This document shows positions 42,533 to 51,729 of a stretch of DNA of 51,993 bases, in pieces; within the stretch, counting starts at the first letter, position 1, and every line of letters starts with the position of its first letter. The stretch spans positions 1 through 51,993 of the forward strand of contig QZLB01000167.1 in assembly GCA_004796425.1 (NCBI GenBank), in the 5' to 3' direction. The notes under the pieces were generated by a model. The model was given only the letters and a program-made list of their open reading frames with translations, had not been told where the DNA came from and made no database searches. Position numbers and translations under genes: made by a program. This DNA comes from Desulfobulbaceae bacterium. Its GTDB lineage: Bacteria > Desulfobacterota > Desulfobulbia > Desulfobulbales > Desulfocapsaceae.

Positions 42533-42967
42533 CTAATCCTCCAAAACATGAGAGCGTGATGGTCGCGTGTACCACCATGAATAAAATAACGGTATCAGGA
42601 GCATTAAATCACGTAGGAGTGCAGTCCCAAGCCCGGAATAGGCGTCTTTTTCAGGATCATCAGCACCAAAGCAGCCGCAATCAACATCAAGCCCCATTGA
42701 TATACCGTATGCCAAAATCAAAATAAAAAGTGCAAGCATCGCTGCAGCTGATTTATATGCCCAGCGGTGCCCGAATAATAGACCGACGGCGGTCACCAGC
42801 TCCCAGAGCGGCAAGATGACTGCCATAAGGGGGACCATAGTTTCCGGGAGCAGGCCATACCCTGCAATGACCACACTGAACCCCTGGGTATCAGCAAGTT
42901 TCGGAATTGCAGCAAAAGCGAAAACACCGGCAAGGAGTATATTTGAAAGTATTGATAGAATTTTCAT
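42533..42967 (-). CDS. MauE/DoxX-like membrane protein
   Basis: The protein has 144 residues with four membrane helices and a conserved Cys motif between the third and fourth (LDVDCGCFGADDP). This is the MauE-type DoxX relative, a family tied to thiol-disulfide chemistry in the periplasm. I prefer ATG 42967 (MKILSILS) to the frame start at 43006, because the family begins with this helix. Cotranscription with the rhodanese gene suggests that both handle sulfur or disulfide electrons. The electron partner is unknown. Confidence 0.82.
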   Translation of the reverse strand: MKILSILSNILLAGVFAFAAIPKLADTQGFSVVIAGYGLLPETMVPLMAVILPLWELVTAVGLLFGHRWAYKSAAAMLALFILILAYGISMGLDVDCGCFGADDPEKDAYSGLGTALLRDLMLLIPLFYSWWYTRPSRSHVLED

Positions 42968-43100
42968 TTTCTGTCTTATCCTACGAGCGTTGAAGCAGAA
43001 TCGCACTATTCACGAATTTCTCCGATGCGTCAAATTGGAAGATCCGATCAATGCGCACCCACGTATCGGTTTTCTTCAGCCTTTTTTTACGGTTGAATTG

Positions 43101-43109
43101 TGGTATAAT
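43101..43109 (+). promoter_or_regulatory. Extended -10 promoter for the gene at 43156
   Basis: TGGTATAAT (43101-43109) is a perfect -10 with an upstream TG, the extended -10 form that needs no strong -35. The start codon is 47 bases downstream. Confidence 0.6.
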
Positions 43110-43155
43110 GGTTGAACCATAGAACATGTATTGAAAGATTGGAGGACTACCAGGA

Positions 43156-43488
43156 ATGGGCCGGGCAATCATCACCGCACTTGTTTTTTTTCTGATTTCA
43201 CTGACTGGAATCGGTTTGTTGGTCATGACTTTTTCTGGAACTTCCTTCGATGCGCAAATCAGAACCGGATTACGGGCACTGGGCACCTCTCTGTTGATGC
43301 TCGGTATCGGAGAATTGTTCAATCATCCTAACCTCCACAAACAACTCACCGCAGGCACCGATCCGGAAATGGGTGAGCCCATTACCCTCCCATGGCGCAA
43401 ACCCTGTGGCCTTGGCAATCTCCTGCTCGTCTTGTCGATTATTATGTTCTTTATTTCCCTTTCATACCTCTTCTTCCAAAAAGGATGA
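43156..43488 (+). CDS. Small membrane protein of unknown function
   Basis: The protein has 110 residues. Hydrophobic helices lie at about 5-27 and 87-107, with an amphipathic segment and a polar loop containing one Cys between them. No family is recognised. A GGAGGAC ribosome site precedes the ATG, and an extended -10 promoter lies upstream. It is divergent from the MauE-like gene and followed 175 bases later by a PilZ gene. Confidence 0.7.
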   Translation: MGRAIITALVFFLISLTGIGLLVMTFSGTSFDAQIRTGLRALGTSLLMLGIGELFNHPNLHKQLTAGTDPEMGEPITLPWRKPCGLGNLLLVLSIIMFFISLSYLFFQKG

Positions 43489-43663
43489 GCCCACCATCAA
43501 CGGTTTTATCTTCATCCGATCGATTGAAACGCCTAACCAAAGTTTGACTTCTGTTCCGAAATCGGTTCTAATTTAAGGGTGTCCAGCAGTGTGAATTCAT
43601 TTAACGGGACGTTGCATTGTCACCAGATGAAACAGGGCCGAGGGTAAAGGGGGAAAGATCACT

Positions 43664-44023
43664 ATGGATCTAATCGATAGGGCTGACAGCAGGAAGCATC
43701 CTCGAATGAACATCAGCCAGCTTGAAGCTGATATCTCTGATGGAAAGGGTTTCTATACCGGAAGAGTCCAAGATATTTCACGATTTGGACTGTCAATTTC
43801 CGATATACCCAGTCGGCTTGATAAGTCGGCCGATATATACTCCGTTATTCTTGATGGTCCGGGCACCCATTTCAAGTTGCTCGTCAGACCCGTCTGGGAA
43901 GACGCAGACGGCGATACAAAAACGATTGGCGCCCAGATAGAAAACAGCCCCTGGACCTGGACAGAATACGTCATGAAGCATGAACCTGAGTCGGTAGAAG
44001 AGGATTGGCGAGAAATCCATTAA
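43664..44023 (+). CDS. PilZ-domain protein (predicted c-di-GMP binding)
   Basis: The protein has 119 residues. The PilZ signature is present as RKHPRMNI (RxxxR) and DISRFGLSISDIP (DxSxxG), followed by the small beta barrel with VILDGPGTHFKLLVRPVW and GAQIEN. A single-domain PilZ protein acts as a c-di-GMP adaptor. The partner cannot be inferred. A GGGGGA site lies about ten bases before the ATG. Confidence 0.85.
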   Translation: MDLIDRADSRKHPRMNISQLEADISDGKGFYTGRVQDISRFGLSISDIPSRLDKSADIYSVILDGPGTHFKLLVRPVWEDADGDTKTIGAQIENSPWTWTEYVMKHEPESVEEDWREIH

Positions 44024-44113
44024 CCTCTGATCCTGGCACCAGCTTCATACCTCTCCGCGTTCCATCTCTTCAATGTTGCAGGAAAATTGTAGCGTGAAGC
44101 TCCGTCTGATCGT

Positions 44114-45205
44114 TCAGAGCCTGCCGAAGGTATACCTGAAATAGGATGCGCAAATGCCCTCCTGGGCAACCATGCATGGTCCGACCGGATGTCGGGAGGT
44201 ACAGGAAATGCCGAAGGCTGGACAATCAGTTGGTGTACCTTTACCTGAAATGATCTCGGCACAATTACACTGGATCTCTTCCTCACATTCAGCAAAACGA
44301 ACGTTGAACCGCTTTACTGCATCATAGATGGAAAGCTCTTCGCGAATGACAAATCCACTTCCCTCAATACTGCCAATGCCACGCCAGTCGGTTTCCACGG
44401 CAAAAAACACCTCGGAGAGCATTTTCTGAGTAACCGCTTTTTCCTCGCGTGACGTTATTCCGGCAAAAGGATTATTTTTGATTTGATGCCCATCCTGAAT
44501 CTGCGATACGATAGATATCAGACCTCTGAGAATTTCTGAAATCTCAAATCCGGCGACTGCGCAGGCCAGATGGTGCCGCCTGGCAAGATCAGCGTAGGCT
44601 TCTGTATCGGTTATTGATTCTATATGTGCAGAGCAGAGCAGTCCACGGATGTTCTGGTTGGGGTCCTTCATCAGGCTGTCAAGTGAAGGAGGAAGCAACC
44701 GAATTGAGGGAATCACACAGAAATTGGTGATTCCTTCCCGGGCCGCTTCAAGAATTGACTCGGCGACATCAGGGGCCGCACCTTCAAAACCAACGGCAGT
44801 GAACACCACAATCTTGTCCGGATATTTTCGGGCAAGATCAAGCGCTTCCATCGGTGCATCGACAACTTCCACCAGCGCCCCTTTCTGACGAATTGACTCC
44901 AGCGAATCCCTACTTCCCGGTACCCTCAGTAGATCTTCACAGGTCGCGGTAATGACATCGGGCTGCAACCCGATTTTAATAAACGCATCAATGTGCCCGG
45001 CTGGCATTACACATACCGAGCAACCAGGTCCAGAGACAATTTCCAGGTTTTCGGGAAGGACTTCATCAAGGCCATATTTGAGCAGCGTTCGGGTCTGGGT
45101 GCCACAGACAACCATGACCCGGAGCGGTCTCTCTACCAGAGAATGGAGCTCTTTGACCAGCTCATGAGGAAACTGCGTGTGTCCAGAGTCTCCGCCATCG
45201 CTCAT
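44114..45205 (-). CDS. hypD: Hydrogenase maturation factor HypD, atypical active-site motif
   Basis: The protein has 363 residues. HypD holds a 4Fe-4S cluster and helps HypC deliver the Fe(CN)2CO group to the NiFe site. GPGCSVCV (Cys62, Cys65) and the C-terminal cluster cysteines (CNCAEI, DCPAFGISC, GPCMV, GICASYF) are present. The usual CGGHTH motif reads CGTQTR: Cys34 is retained but the following His is Gln37 and the next His is Arg39, and GPGCPVC reads GPGCSVC. A shorter ATG start at 45205 has AAAGAGG upstream. A TTG-started form at 45232 is less likely. It lies near the mvh hydrogenase operon, its likely client. Confidence 0.93.
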   Translation of the reverse strand: MSDGGDSGHTQFPHELVKELHSLVERPLRVMVVCGTQTRTLLKYGLDEVLPENLEIVSGPGCSVCVMPAGHIDAFIKIGLQPDVITATCEDLLRVPGSRDSLESIRQKGALVEVVDAPMEALDLARKYPDKIVVFTAVGFEGAAPDVAESILEAAREGITNFCVIPSIRLLPPSLDSLMKDPNQNIRGLLCSAHIESITDTEAYADLARRHHLACAVAGFEISEILRGLISIVSQIQDGHQIKNNPFAGITSREEKAVTQKMLSEVFFAVETDWRGIGSIEGSGFVIREELSIYDAVKRFNVRFAECEEEIQCNCAEIISGKGTPTDCPAFGISCTSRHPVGPCMVAQEGICASYFRYTFGRL

Positions 45206-45289
45206 TCTATTGACCTCTTTGAATACTGCCAAGATACCGGTAAAGATATCTCGGCAGTATGGTGAAATAAACTAACGAACAATAAAGAA

Positions 45290-45541
45290 TCAGGCCTCTT
45301 CAGCCTCTTTCTTCATGTCTGCATATTCCTGAGACTCGGTGATCTTCTCGGCCTCAATTGCCGCAATGTCGGCTCTGGTCAGATGAAACATGCCACATGC
45401 GGGGCACGTACCATCAAACGTGTCACCAACCGCACGTGCTTTGAGCTCATCTATGGTCATGTGATCGACATTACCACATGCACCACTGGGGTTTTCAGCC
45501 CTGACTTGTGGCCGATTCGGGCGTTCCGTATTATCTGCCAT
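45290..45541 (-). CDS. Small Cys-containing protein of unknown function next to the hydrogenase operon
   Basis: The protein has 83 residues and is acidic at the end, with a central metal-binding-like CPACGMFHLT (Cys46, Cys49) and one earlier Cys (Cys22). GGAGG precedes the ATG with good spacing. It sits between mvhA and hypD, after a terminator and a perfect inverted repeat, so it may have its own promoter. No family is recognised. The location suggests a link to hydrogenase maturation or metal handling, which is inference. Confidence 0.75.
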   Translation of the reverse strand: MADNTERPNRPQVRAENPSGACGNVDHMTIDELKARAVGDTFDGTCPACGMFHLTRADIAAIEAEKITESQEYADMKKEAEEA

Positions 45542-45570
45542 TTTATACCTCCATCTATCCGATTATTCAT

Positions 45571-45596
45571 CGTACAGAATCATGAGATTCTGTACG
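45571..45596. repeat. Perfect 11-base inverted repeat upstream of the small Cys protein
   Basis: CGTACAGAATC (45571-45581) and GATTCTGTACG (45586-45596) flank ATGA. It lies 30 bases upstream of the ATG at 45541, after the mvh terminator. Tight loop and position suit an operator or attenuator more than a terminator. Confidence 0.5.
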
Positions 45597-45648
45597 AAAA
45601 GCAAGCAGGGAAAATTACTGACGACTCCATCACCTAAAACTATCATGC

Positions 45649-45682
45649 AGGATCCCAAAAGGAAATAGCCAATTGGGATCCT
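45649..45682 (-). terminator. Terminator hairpin after mvhA
   Basis: AGGATCCCAA (45649-45658) and TTGGGATCCT (45673-45682) form ten pairs, with a further GG/CC pair inside. It lies 15 bases after the mvhA stop. The U-tract is poor. Confidence 0.6.
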
Positions 45683-45697
45683 ATATAATTGTAACCT

Positions 45698-47146
45698 TTA
45701 GTTTTTGATAGTGTCAACCAGGTTTCCTTCTGCATCAACAATGTCAAGTGCCAGCGGGATGCCGCCATCCAGGCGGTGAGTAGCGCAGGACATTCAGGGG
45801 TCGTAGGCTCGGACCGCCATCTCTACCTTGTTGAGGATTCCCTGGTCGTAGTTGCCGTCTTTGATCAAGGCACTGGCTGCTTGTTTTACACTCATATTCA
45901 TCGGTCCGATGTTATGGGTGGTACCAACAATCAGGTTTGCCTTCTCAATGCAACCATTTTCATCAGTGGTGTAATCATGAATCAGTGTACCACGAGGTGC
46001 TTCAACGATACCCACACCGCGACCGGCCTTCGGTTCAACCTTGGCCCGCACATCGGTATCAGTGATTCCTTCCCAGTTCAGCAGCTCAAGTGTCCGCTCA
46101 CACGCATAGATCAACTCGATCAGTCGCGCGTAGTGATAGAGCAGTGTTGCCTGAGCCGGACGACCGAAGGCACTGCGGAATTCTTCAAGTGCTTCCTGTG
46201 CTTTCGGTGTTGCCATCTGGTCACAAACATTGATTCGAGCCAAAGTGTTTGCACGATAGATGCCTTTGGGGTTCTCAAGATCCAGGGAGAAACCTTCGTC
46301 CCAGGACTTGGCGTATGGCATTTTACCATACCCCCATGGCTCAACATGCTCACCAAGATAATCGAGGTAATCGTCTCCTTCAAAGTCGACGTAGGTTCCG
46401 TCGGGCTTCATTAGACGCTGCTTTCCGTCATAGATCCTGAAAGATCCATCGGCACGGTCAACGGTACCGAGAAACCCGGTCTTGATCACACCAAGTTCAC
46501 CGATCACATCAAGGTACTTATTGAAGACGTTGTTCTTGGCAAAATCGAGAGTAAACAGACCAAAATCAAGCAAGGTCTGGGTGTCCTTGAGCATGGCCTG
46601 TCGTTCTGCCTCTGGCAGCGGCTTGGAGAACCCGCCAACAACGGCTGCGATCGGATGAATTGCCTTACCGGCAAAACGATCGATCATCATCTGGCCGAGC
46701 TGACGCATCTTGACCACCTGGGTGGCAAGCTCCGGTGCAGCTTTAACAACGCCGATGACGTTTCTGACTGAGTAATCTGCATCAGGACCCAATACAAAAT
46801 CAGGTGCTGCAAGAAAAAAGAAATGCAGAATCTTGTCATTAATATGTGCCATTACCTGCAGCAATTCACGTAGCTTATGTCCGGTTGGTGTCGGTGTTAC
46901 ATCGAAACAACCGTCGACGGCTTTGTTTGAAGAGGTATGGTGCATCCACGGACAGATACCGCAAATACGATTCACGATTCGAGGAACCTCCTCTGCAGGA
47001 CGTCCCTCAATAAATTTTTCGAACCCGCGAAGAGACATCAGACTCATGTATGCATCATCAACATTTCCTGCATCATTGAGGTGCACTGAGATCCGAGCAT
47101 GTCCTTCAATACGGGATACCGGTTGTATATTTAATACCTTTCCCAT
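45698..47146 (-). CDS. mvhA: NiFeSe hydrogenase large subunit, F420-non-reducing type (selenoprotein)
   Basis: The protein has 482 residues including Sec451. The first Ni-Fe pair is in RICGICPWMHH. The C-terminal motif normally reading DPCxxCxxH is encoded as DP-TGA-MSCATH, with the TGA at 45794-45796 in frame and the reading continuing 31 codons to TAA at 45698-45700. The tail after His would be removed by the maturation endopeptidase. Reading stop as stop would remove a nickel ligand from an otherwise perfect gene, so selenocysteine is the better call. It is the hydrogen-activating subunit of an MvhADG-Hdr complex. It follows mvhG by one base. Confidence 0.93.
45761..45796 (-). promoter_or_regulatory. 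Candidate bacterial SECIS element of mvhA
   Basis: After the TGA (45794-45796) come 16 bases, then a stem of CCGCC/GGCGG (plus an A-C mismatch at its base) with loop TGGAT (45767-45771). The loop begins 22 bases after the TGA, in the range usual for bacterial SECIS elements. The mvhD element has the same spacing and the same loop. Confidence 0.65.
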
Positions 47147-47147
47147 T

Positions 47148-48092
47148 TTACACTTCCTCCTTCACTGCACTCTTTTTCGGACGCAGATTGCCATGAGCGC
47201 CGCTAAATCGCTGGATAGACCGGCGATCTACAACAGTGGTGAAATCAATTCCGTTACTGGCCAGTGCATTCATCATATCGAGCATCTGGTTGCCTTTCGG
47301 TCGAACTGATCCGAAACAGCCACGGCACGGTACTCGGGCTTCAATACAACTCGGAGCACCATATTTCGCACACCCTGCTGCGGTGACGGGACCCATACAC
47401 ATAAAGCCCTGCTCAAGCAGACAACGCATATCACTGACCGGTTTGTCCGGATCAAACTCAGCATTCTCGATATAACGCTTCACTTTGCTCACTTCGCCTT
47501 TGCCTTCTCGTCTGGTCGGACATGAATCACAAACCGATTTGGTCGGCAATACCGGATCCCGGTTTTCCAGCAGAGAAATAATAACTTCTGCGATATGAGC
47601 AGGGTTTGGCGGACAGCCTGGAAGCTGCAGATCGATTTTCACTTTCTCATCGAGCGCATAGGTTCGGTCCAGCAGTTCCGGTACACCCTGATCAGGTCTG
47701 GTTGCTCCCGGATCAGTCGACGGAGTCTGGTAAACCGCATCAAAGCTTGCTTCTGAGTCCTGGCCATTCATCAGGGCAGGAATACCACCCTGAGTTGCAC
47801 AGGAACCCAGAGCGATCAGGACCTGGCACTTCTTCCTCATCTCTTCAAGTACTTCGATATGCTCTTCATTTGAGACACCACCGGTTACAATACCGACGAC
47901 GGCTTCAGGAATCTGAAGGTGCTCACCTTCGTCTCCGCACTGTCCGAAATACTTGTGATCCATGATGACCGGAGCATGGACAATGTCCAGATGCTCGGTC
48001 AGAATCGGAACCAGCGCCTCACCAATGTTCAGGATTGCTATTTCGCAACCGGAACATGAGCTCAGCCATTCTAAAGCAGTTTTTACACCCAT
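47148..48092 (-). CDS. mvhG: F420-non-reducing hydrogenase small (iron-sulfur) subunit
   Basis: The protein has 314 residues. N-terminal LSSCSGCEIAIL binds the proximal cluster. LGSCATQGGIPA, PGCPPNP, and later cysteine groups (SVCDSCPTRR, QGFMCMGPVTAAGC, RVPCRGCFGSV) hold the other clusters of a NiFe small subunit. There is no signal peptide, so the complex is cytoplasmic. It carries electrons from MvhA to MvhD. AGGAGG lies in the gap after mvhD, good spacing to the ATG at 48092. Confidence 0.96.
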   Translation of the reverse strand: MGVKTALEWLSSCSGCEIAILNIGEALVPILTEHLDIVHAPVIMDHKYFGQCGDEGEHLQIPEAVVGIVTGGVSNEEHIEVLEEMRKKCQVLIALGSCATQGGIPALMNGQDSEASFDAVYQTPSTDPGATRPDQGVPELLDRTYALDEKVKIDLQLPGCPPNPAHIAEVIISLLENRDPVLPTKSVCDSCPTRREGKGEVSKVKRYIENAEFDPDKPVSDMRCLLEQGFMCMGPVTAAGCAKYGAPSCIEARVPCRGCFGSVRPKGNQMLDMMNALASNGIDFTTVVDRRSIQRFSGAHGNLRPKKSAVKEEV

Positions 48093-48103
48093 AATAGCCT
48101 CCT

Positions 48104-48520
48104 TTATGCAGCCTGAGCTTCATCATTAATGGGTCCCAGCTTCTTGACTCGTTCGGTCATTTCACTTACCGCCTTAACGAACTTGTCCGGCTCAGCTGAA
48201 GAAACCCAGGTTAATCCAAATCGTTCACTGTCATAGCCGAAATCTTCGAGAAGTTCGACAATCATGTTGGAACGGCTCATCGCTTTATAATTACCATCCA
48301 GGTAATGACATTCACCGAGGTGTCAGCCAAGAACCATGACGCCATCGGCGCCCTGGCTCAAAGCATTAACAATAAATTCCGGGTGAACCATTCCTGAACA
48401 CATTACTCGAATGATCCTCACATTGGGAGGATATTGCATCCTTGCTGTACCGGCAAGATCAGCCGCTGCATAGGAGCACCAGTTGCAGCAGAATGCAACG
48501 ATCTTTGGTTCATAACTCAT
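48104..48520 (-). CDS. mvhD: Hydrogenase/heterodisulfide reductase electron-transfer subunit MvhD (selenoprotein)
   Basis: The protein has 138 residues including Sec66. The frame from ATG 48520 is open to TGA at 48323-48325. Beyond it the same frame gives [19 protein letters not shown] and a normal MvhD C-terminus ending at TAA 48104-48106. MvhD relatives have Cys at the TGA position in GVxVLGCHxGxCHY. The N-terminal cysteines (AFCCNWC and VMCSGMV) bind the 2Fe-2S cluster. MvhD links the hydrogenase to HdrA. It starts 45 bases after hdrA with AGGAG upstream. An archaeal homologue, VhuD, is known as a selenoprotein. Confidence 0.93.
48290..48325 (-). promoter_or_regulatory. Candidate bacterial SECIS element of mvhD
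   Basis: After the TGA (48323-48325) come 16 bases, then stem ATTACC/GGTAAT (six perfect pairs) with loop TGGAT (48296-48300). The layout is identical to that after the mvhA TGA. Confidence 0.7.
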
Positions 48521-48565
48521 TGATCTACTCCTTAATAGGTAGAATTTTCCATTTCAACCTGCCGA

Positions 48566-51500
48566 TCAGACATCAAGTGCTGCCTTAATCTGGCTGCTGA
48601 TCTGATCCATAGTAAAGCCCTGTACCGCAACACCACGCTTCGGACAGGTTCCCTGACAGAGACCGCATCCTTTGCACTGGGCCTTGTTTACCGTGATATA
48701 TTTTGAAGCCACTGCACCTTCTTCTTCGGCTTCTTTCTCGACCAGCGTGATAGCGTTGTATGGACACACATCAAGGCAGAGTGCACAACCATCACAATAA
48801 TCAAGATCAGGCTCAGCTTTTACCGCGTCCAGGCTCACCTGAGTCTTGGACAGCAGGGTCGCCGCACGGGCTGAAGAGGCCAGTGCCTGAGCTACGGACT
48901 CCTCAATCGGTTTCGGATAATGGGCCAGACCGGCGACAAACATACCATCGGTTGCACAATCAACCGGACGAAGCTTCGCATGCGCTTCCTGGAAGAAACC
49001 GTCACTGTCAAGAGAGACTTTGTATAGTTTATTAAGTTTCTCGGCATCCGGATTACCGATGATTGCAGAGGCCAGGACTACCATATCGGCCTTAATGGTA
49101 ATCGGCCTATGAAGTACGTGATCCCATACCTCAACGTTGACCTGCTTTCCTTCAACGCTGACATTGGGCTTCCCGTGCAGCTCATAGTTGATGAAGATTA
49201 CACCAAGCTGACGGGCTTTTTTATACAACGCCTCACGTTGACCATAGGTCCTCATGTCACGATAGAGGATGTAGACCATGCGGCTCGGGTCTTCCTGCTT
49301 CAGCTCAATGGCAGACTGAACGGAATGGGTACAACAAACCTTCGAGCAGTACATCCGATCGCCTTCACGTGAGCCAACACACTGGATGAAAACAACCGAT
49401 TTTGAGGCTGCAACTTGCTTCTCTTTGAGCTCAAATAAACGATCAAACTCCAGCGCGGTTACCACGTTCGGGATCCGGCCATAACCGTATTCTTTCGGTC
49501 TCAGCGCTTGGCCACCAGTTGCAACAACTCCAACACCATGATCAATTGTCTTGGTCAAACCATCTTTGGTCGCGATGGTGGTAGTAAAGTTACCGACAAA
49601 GCCTTTGGCCTCGGTCACTTCAAAGCCCATGTGAATGATGATCTTCTCATTCTGCTGTACGTTTTCAATCAGCTTCTTGGTTTTGTCCTGGATGGATTCG
49701 CCCGACCAGGTGTGACCGAGATACAACGCATTACCACCGAGGGTATCTGTTTTTTCTACCAGATGAATTTCAAAACCCTGTTCGGCCATATTCAGCGCCG
49801 CGGTCAAACCGGTAACACCACCACCGATAACCAGTCCTTTCTGATTAATCGGTACTGAAATCGGCTGCAGTGAAACCTGACGGTCAACTTTTGCCACTGC
49901 CATTCTCACCAGATCTTTGGCCTTGGTGGTCGCGGTTGCAGGATCCTGTGTATGTACCCAGGAATTCTGGTTTCTGATATTGGCCATTTCAACCAGATAC
50001 TCGTTGAGTCCGGCCGCTTTCAAGGTCTCACGGAAAAGCGGCTCATGGGTTCGCGGTGTACAGGCAGCGACTACGACCCGGTTCAAACCTTTTTCCTTGA
50101 TCGTCTGCATCATCTGATCCTGGGTATCCTGGGAACAGCTGAACAGGTTTCTTTCCACATGTGCAACACCAGGCAGACTCTCTGCATACTCAGCAACGGC
50201 TTCAACATCAACCGTACCGGCAATGTTGGAACCACAATGGCAGACGAATACACCAGTTTTGGCTTCTTCATCAGTAACATTGCGCTCTTCCGGAAAGGTT
50301 TTTTCCTGGGTGAGCTCGCCACGCGAAGGCGCGAGGGTATCAGCAACGGCCGCAGCGGCTGCCGAGCCTTCCATAACTGACTGTGGAATATCTTTCGGTC
50401 CGGCAAAGGCGCCACAGGTAAAGATACCTGGCTTGGAAGTTGATACCGGCGTGAAGTCTGAGGTGGCGGCAAAGCTCTCATTGGTCAGCTTGATACCAGC
50501 AATTTCGCTCAATTGCTTGACATGCTCTGGAATCTGCAGGCCAACGGACAGAACCACCATGTCAAAGTACTCTTCAACCTGACGTCCTTCCTCGTTGATA
50601 TAGTGAAGTCTCAGATCGCCGGTGTCTCCTTCCGGTTCCACACCGTGGACCCGGCAACGAACAAAACGAACCCCGGAATCTTCCTGAGCCCGCTGATAGT
50701 AGCGATCAAAATCCTTGCCATGGGTTCTCATATCCATCATGAAGATGGAAGTTCGCAGACCCGGTACATGATCTTTGGCCATGACCGCTTCCTTGATGGC
50801 ATACATACAGCAGACTGAGGAACAGTAGCCGTTACCGCATTTATTCTCATCACGAGAACCAACACATTGCAGGAAAGCAACCTTGGTAATTTCTTTACCG
50901 TCAGAAGGCCGCACCAGATGTCCTTCGGTTGGACCGGATGCGGACAGGTAGCGCTCAAACTGCATCGCGGTTACTACGTTCGGATATCTACCAAAGCCCC
51001 AAACTCCTGCCTGGGTTGGGTCGAAGGTTTCAAAACCCGGAGCCAGTACAACTGCTCCGACATTAATTTCATGGGTTTTCTCTGTATCGTCAAAATTCAC
51101 TGCGTCAGCAGGACAGACCTTCTCACAGAAACCACAGGCGCCCGCTTTCTTAAAACGAATACAGTTTTCAGCATCGATCTGATACTTCAGCGGTACTGCC
51201 TGCGCATATTTTACATAGATTGCCTTCCGCTTTCCGGTTGCAGCATCATACTCGCTGTTAACCTTCTTCGGACATTTCGCGGCACATTCACCACAGGCAA
51301 TACATTTGTCCATGTCCACATAACGTGGACTTTCTTTTACGGTTACCTGGAAGTCTCCCGCATCACCAGCGATGTTGGTAACTTCACTCAGGGTCATCAA
51401 TTTAATATTTAAGTGCCGACCGCACTCAACCAGTTTTGGCGCGATAATTCACATCGAGCAGTCATTGGTCGGGAAGGTCTTGTCCAGTTGAGCCATGGCA

Positions 51501-51631
51501 CCGCCAATCGCTCCGGACTTCTCGACCAGGTAGACAAAATAGCCAGAATCTGCCAGATCCAGGGCTGTCTGCATACCTGTGATTCCGCCACCGACGATCA
51601 TTACCGATCCAACTTTTTTGGTGTCCAGCAT
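48566..51631 (-). CDS. hdrA: HdrA-type heterodisulfide reductase flavoprotein, long form (selenoprotein)
   Basis: The protein has 1021 residues including Sec61. It opens with an FAD motif ([17 protein letters not shown]) and NDCSM[15 protein letters not shown], where relatives have CSMC. The TGA is at 51449-51451 and the frame stays open for 960 codons after it. Then come two ferredoxin motifs ([21 protein letters not shown]), the HdrA-type N-domain again ([12 protein letters not shown]), a second FAD motif ([13 protein letters not shown]), and two C-terminal 4Fe-4S motifs ([24 protein letters not shown]). This is two HdrA-like modules in one chain. The flavin probably bifurcates electrons from MvhD. 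AAGGAG precedes the ATG at 51631. No hdrB or hdrC is in the window. Confidence 0.94.
51409..51451 (-). promoter_or_regulatory. Candidate bacterial SECIS element of hdrA
   Basis: After the TGA (51449-51451) come 19 bases, then stem TTGAGTGC/GCACTTAA (eight pairs, one G-U) with loop GGTCG (51417-51421), which contains the GU often seen in bacterial SECIS loops. The loop begins 28 bases after the TGA. Confidence 0.65.
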
Positions 51632-51729
51632 GACAGGTGTCTCCTTATAAATTGGTTATTCCACCAGTAGCTTCGGCAGAACATTTATCTATCGTTAATA
51701 CACTAACACTCATCTTATACAGGGTTGTG

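Noticed and set aside
45794-51451. hdrA, mvhD and mvhA as pseudogenes or split genes because of internal TGA codons
   Set aside because: Each gene has a single TGA at a conserved Cys position, continues in frame with conserved sequence, and has a suitable hairpin after it. Decay would not hit three functional cysteines alone.
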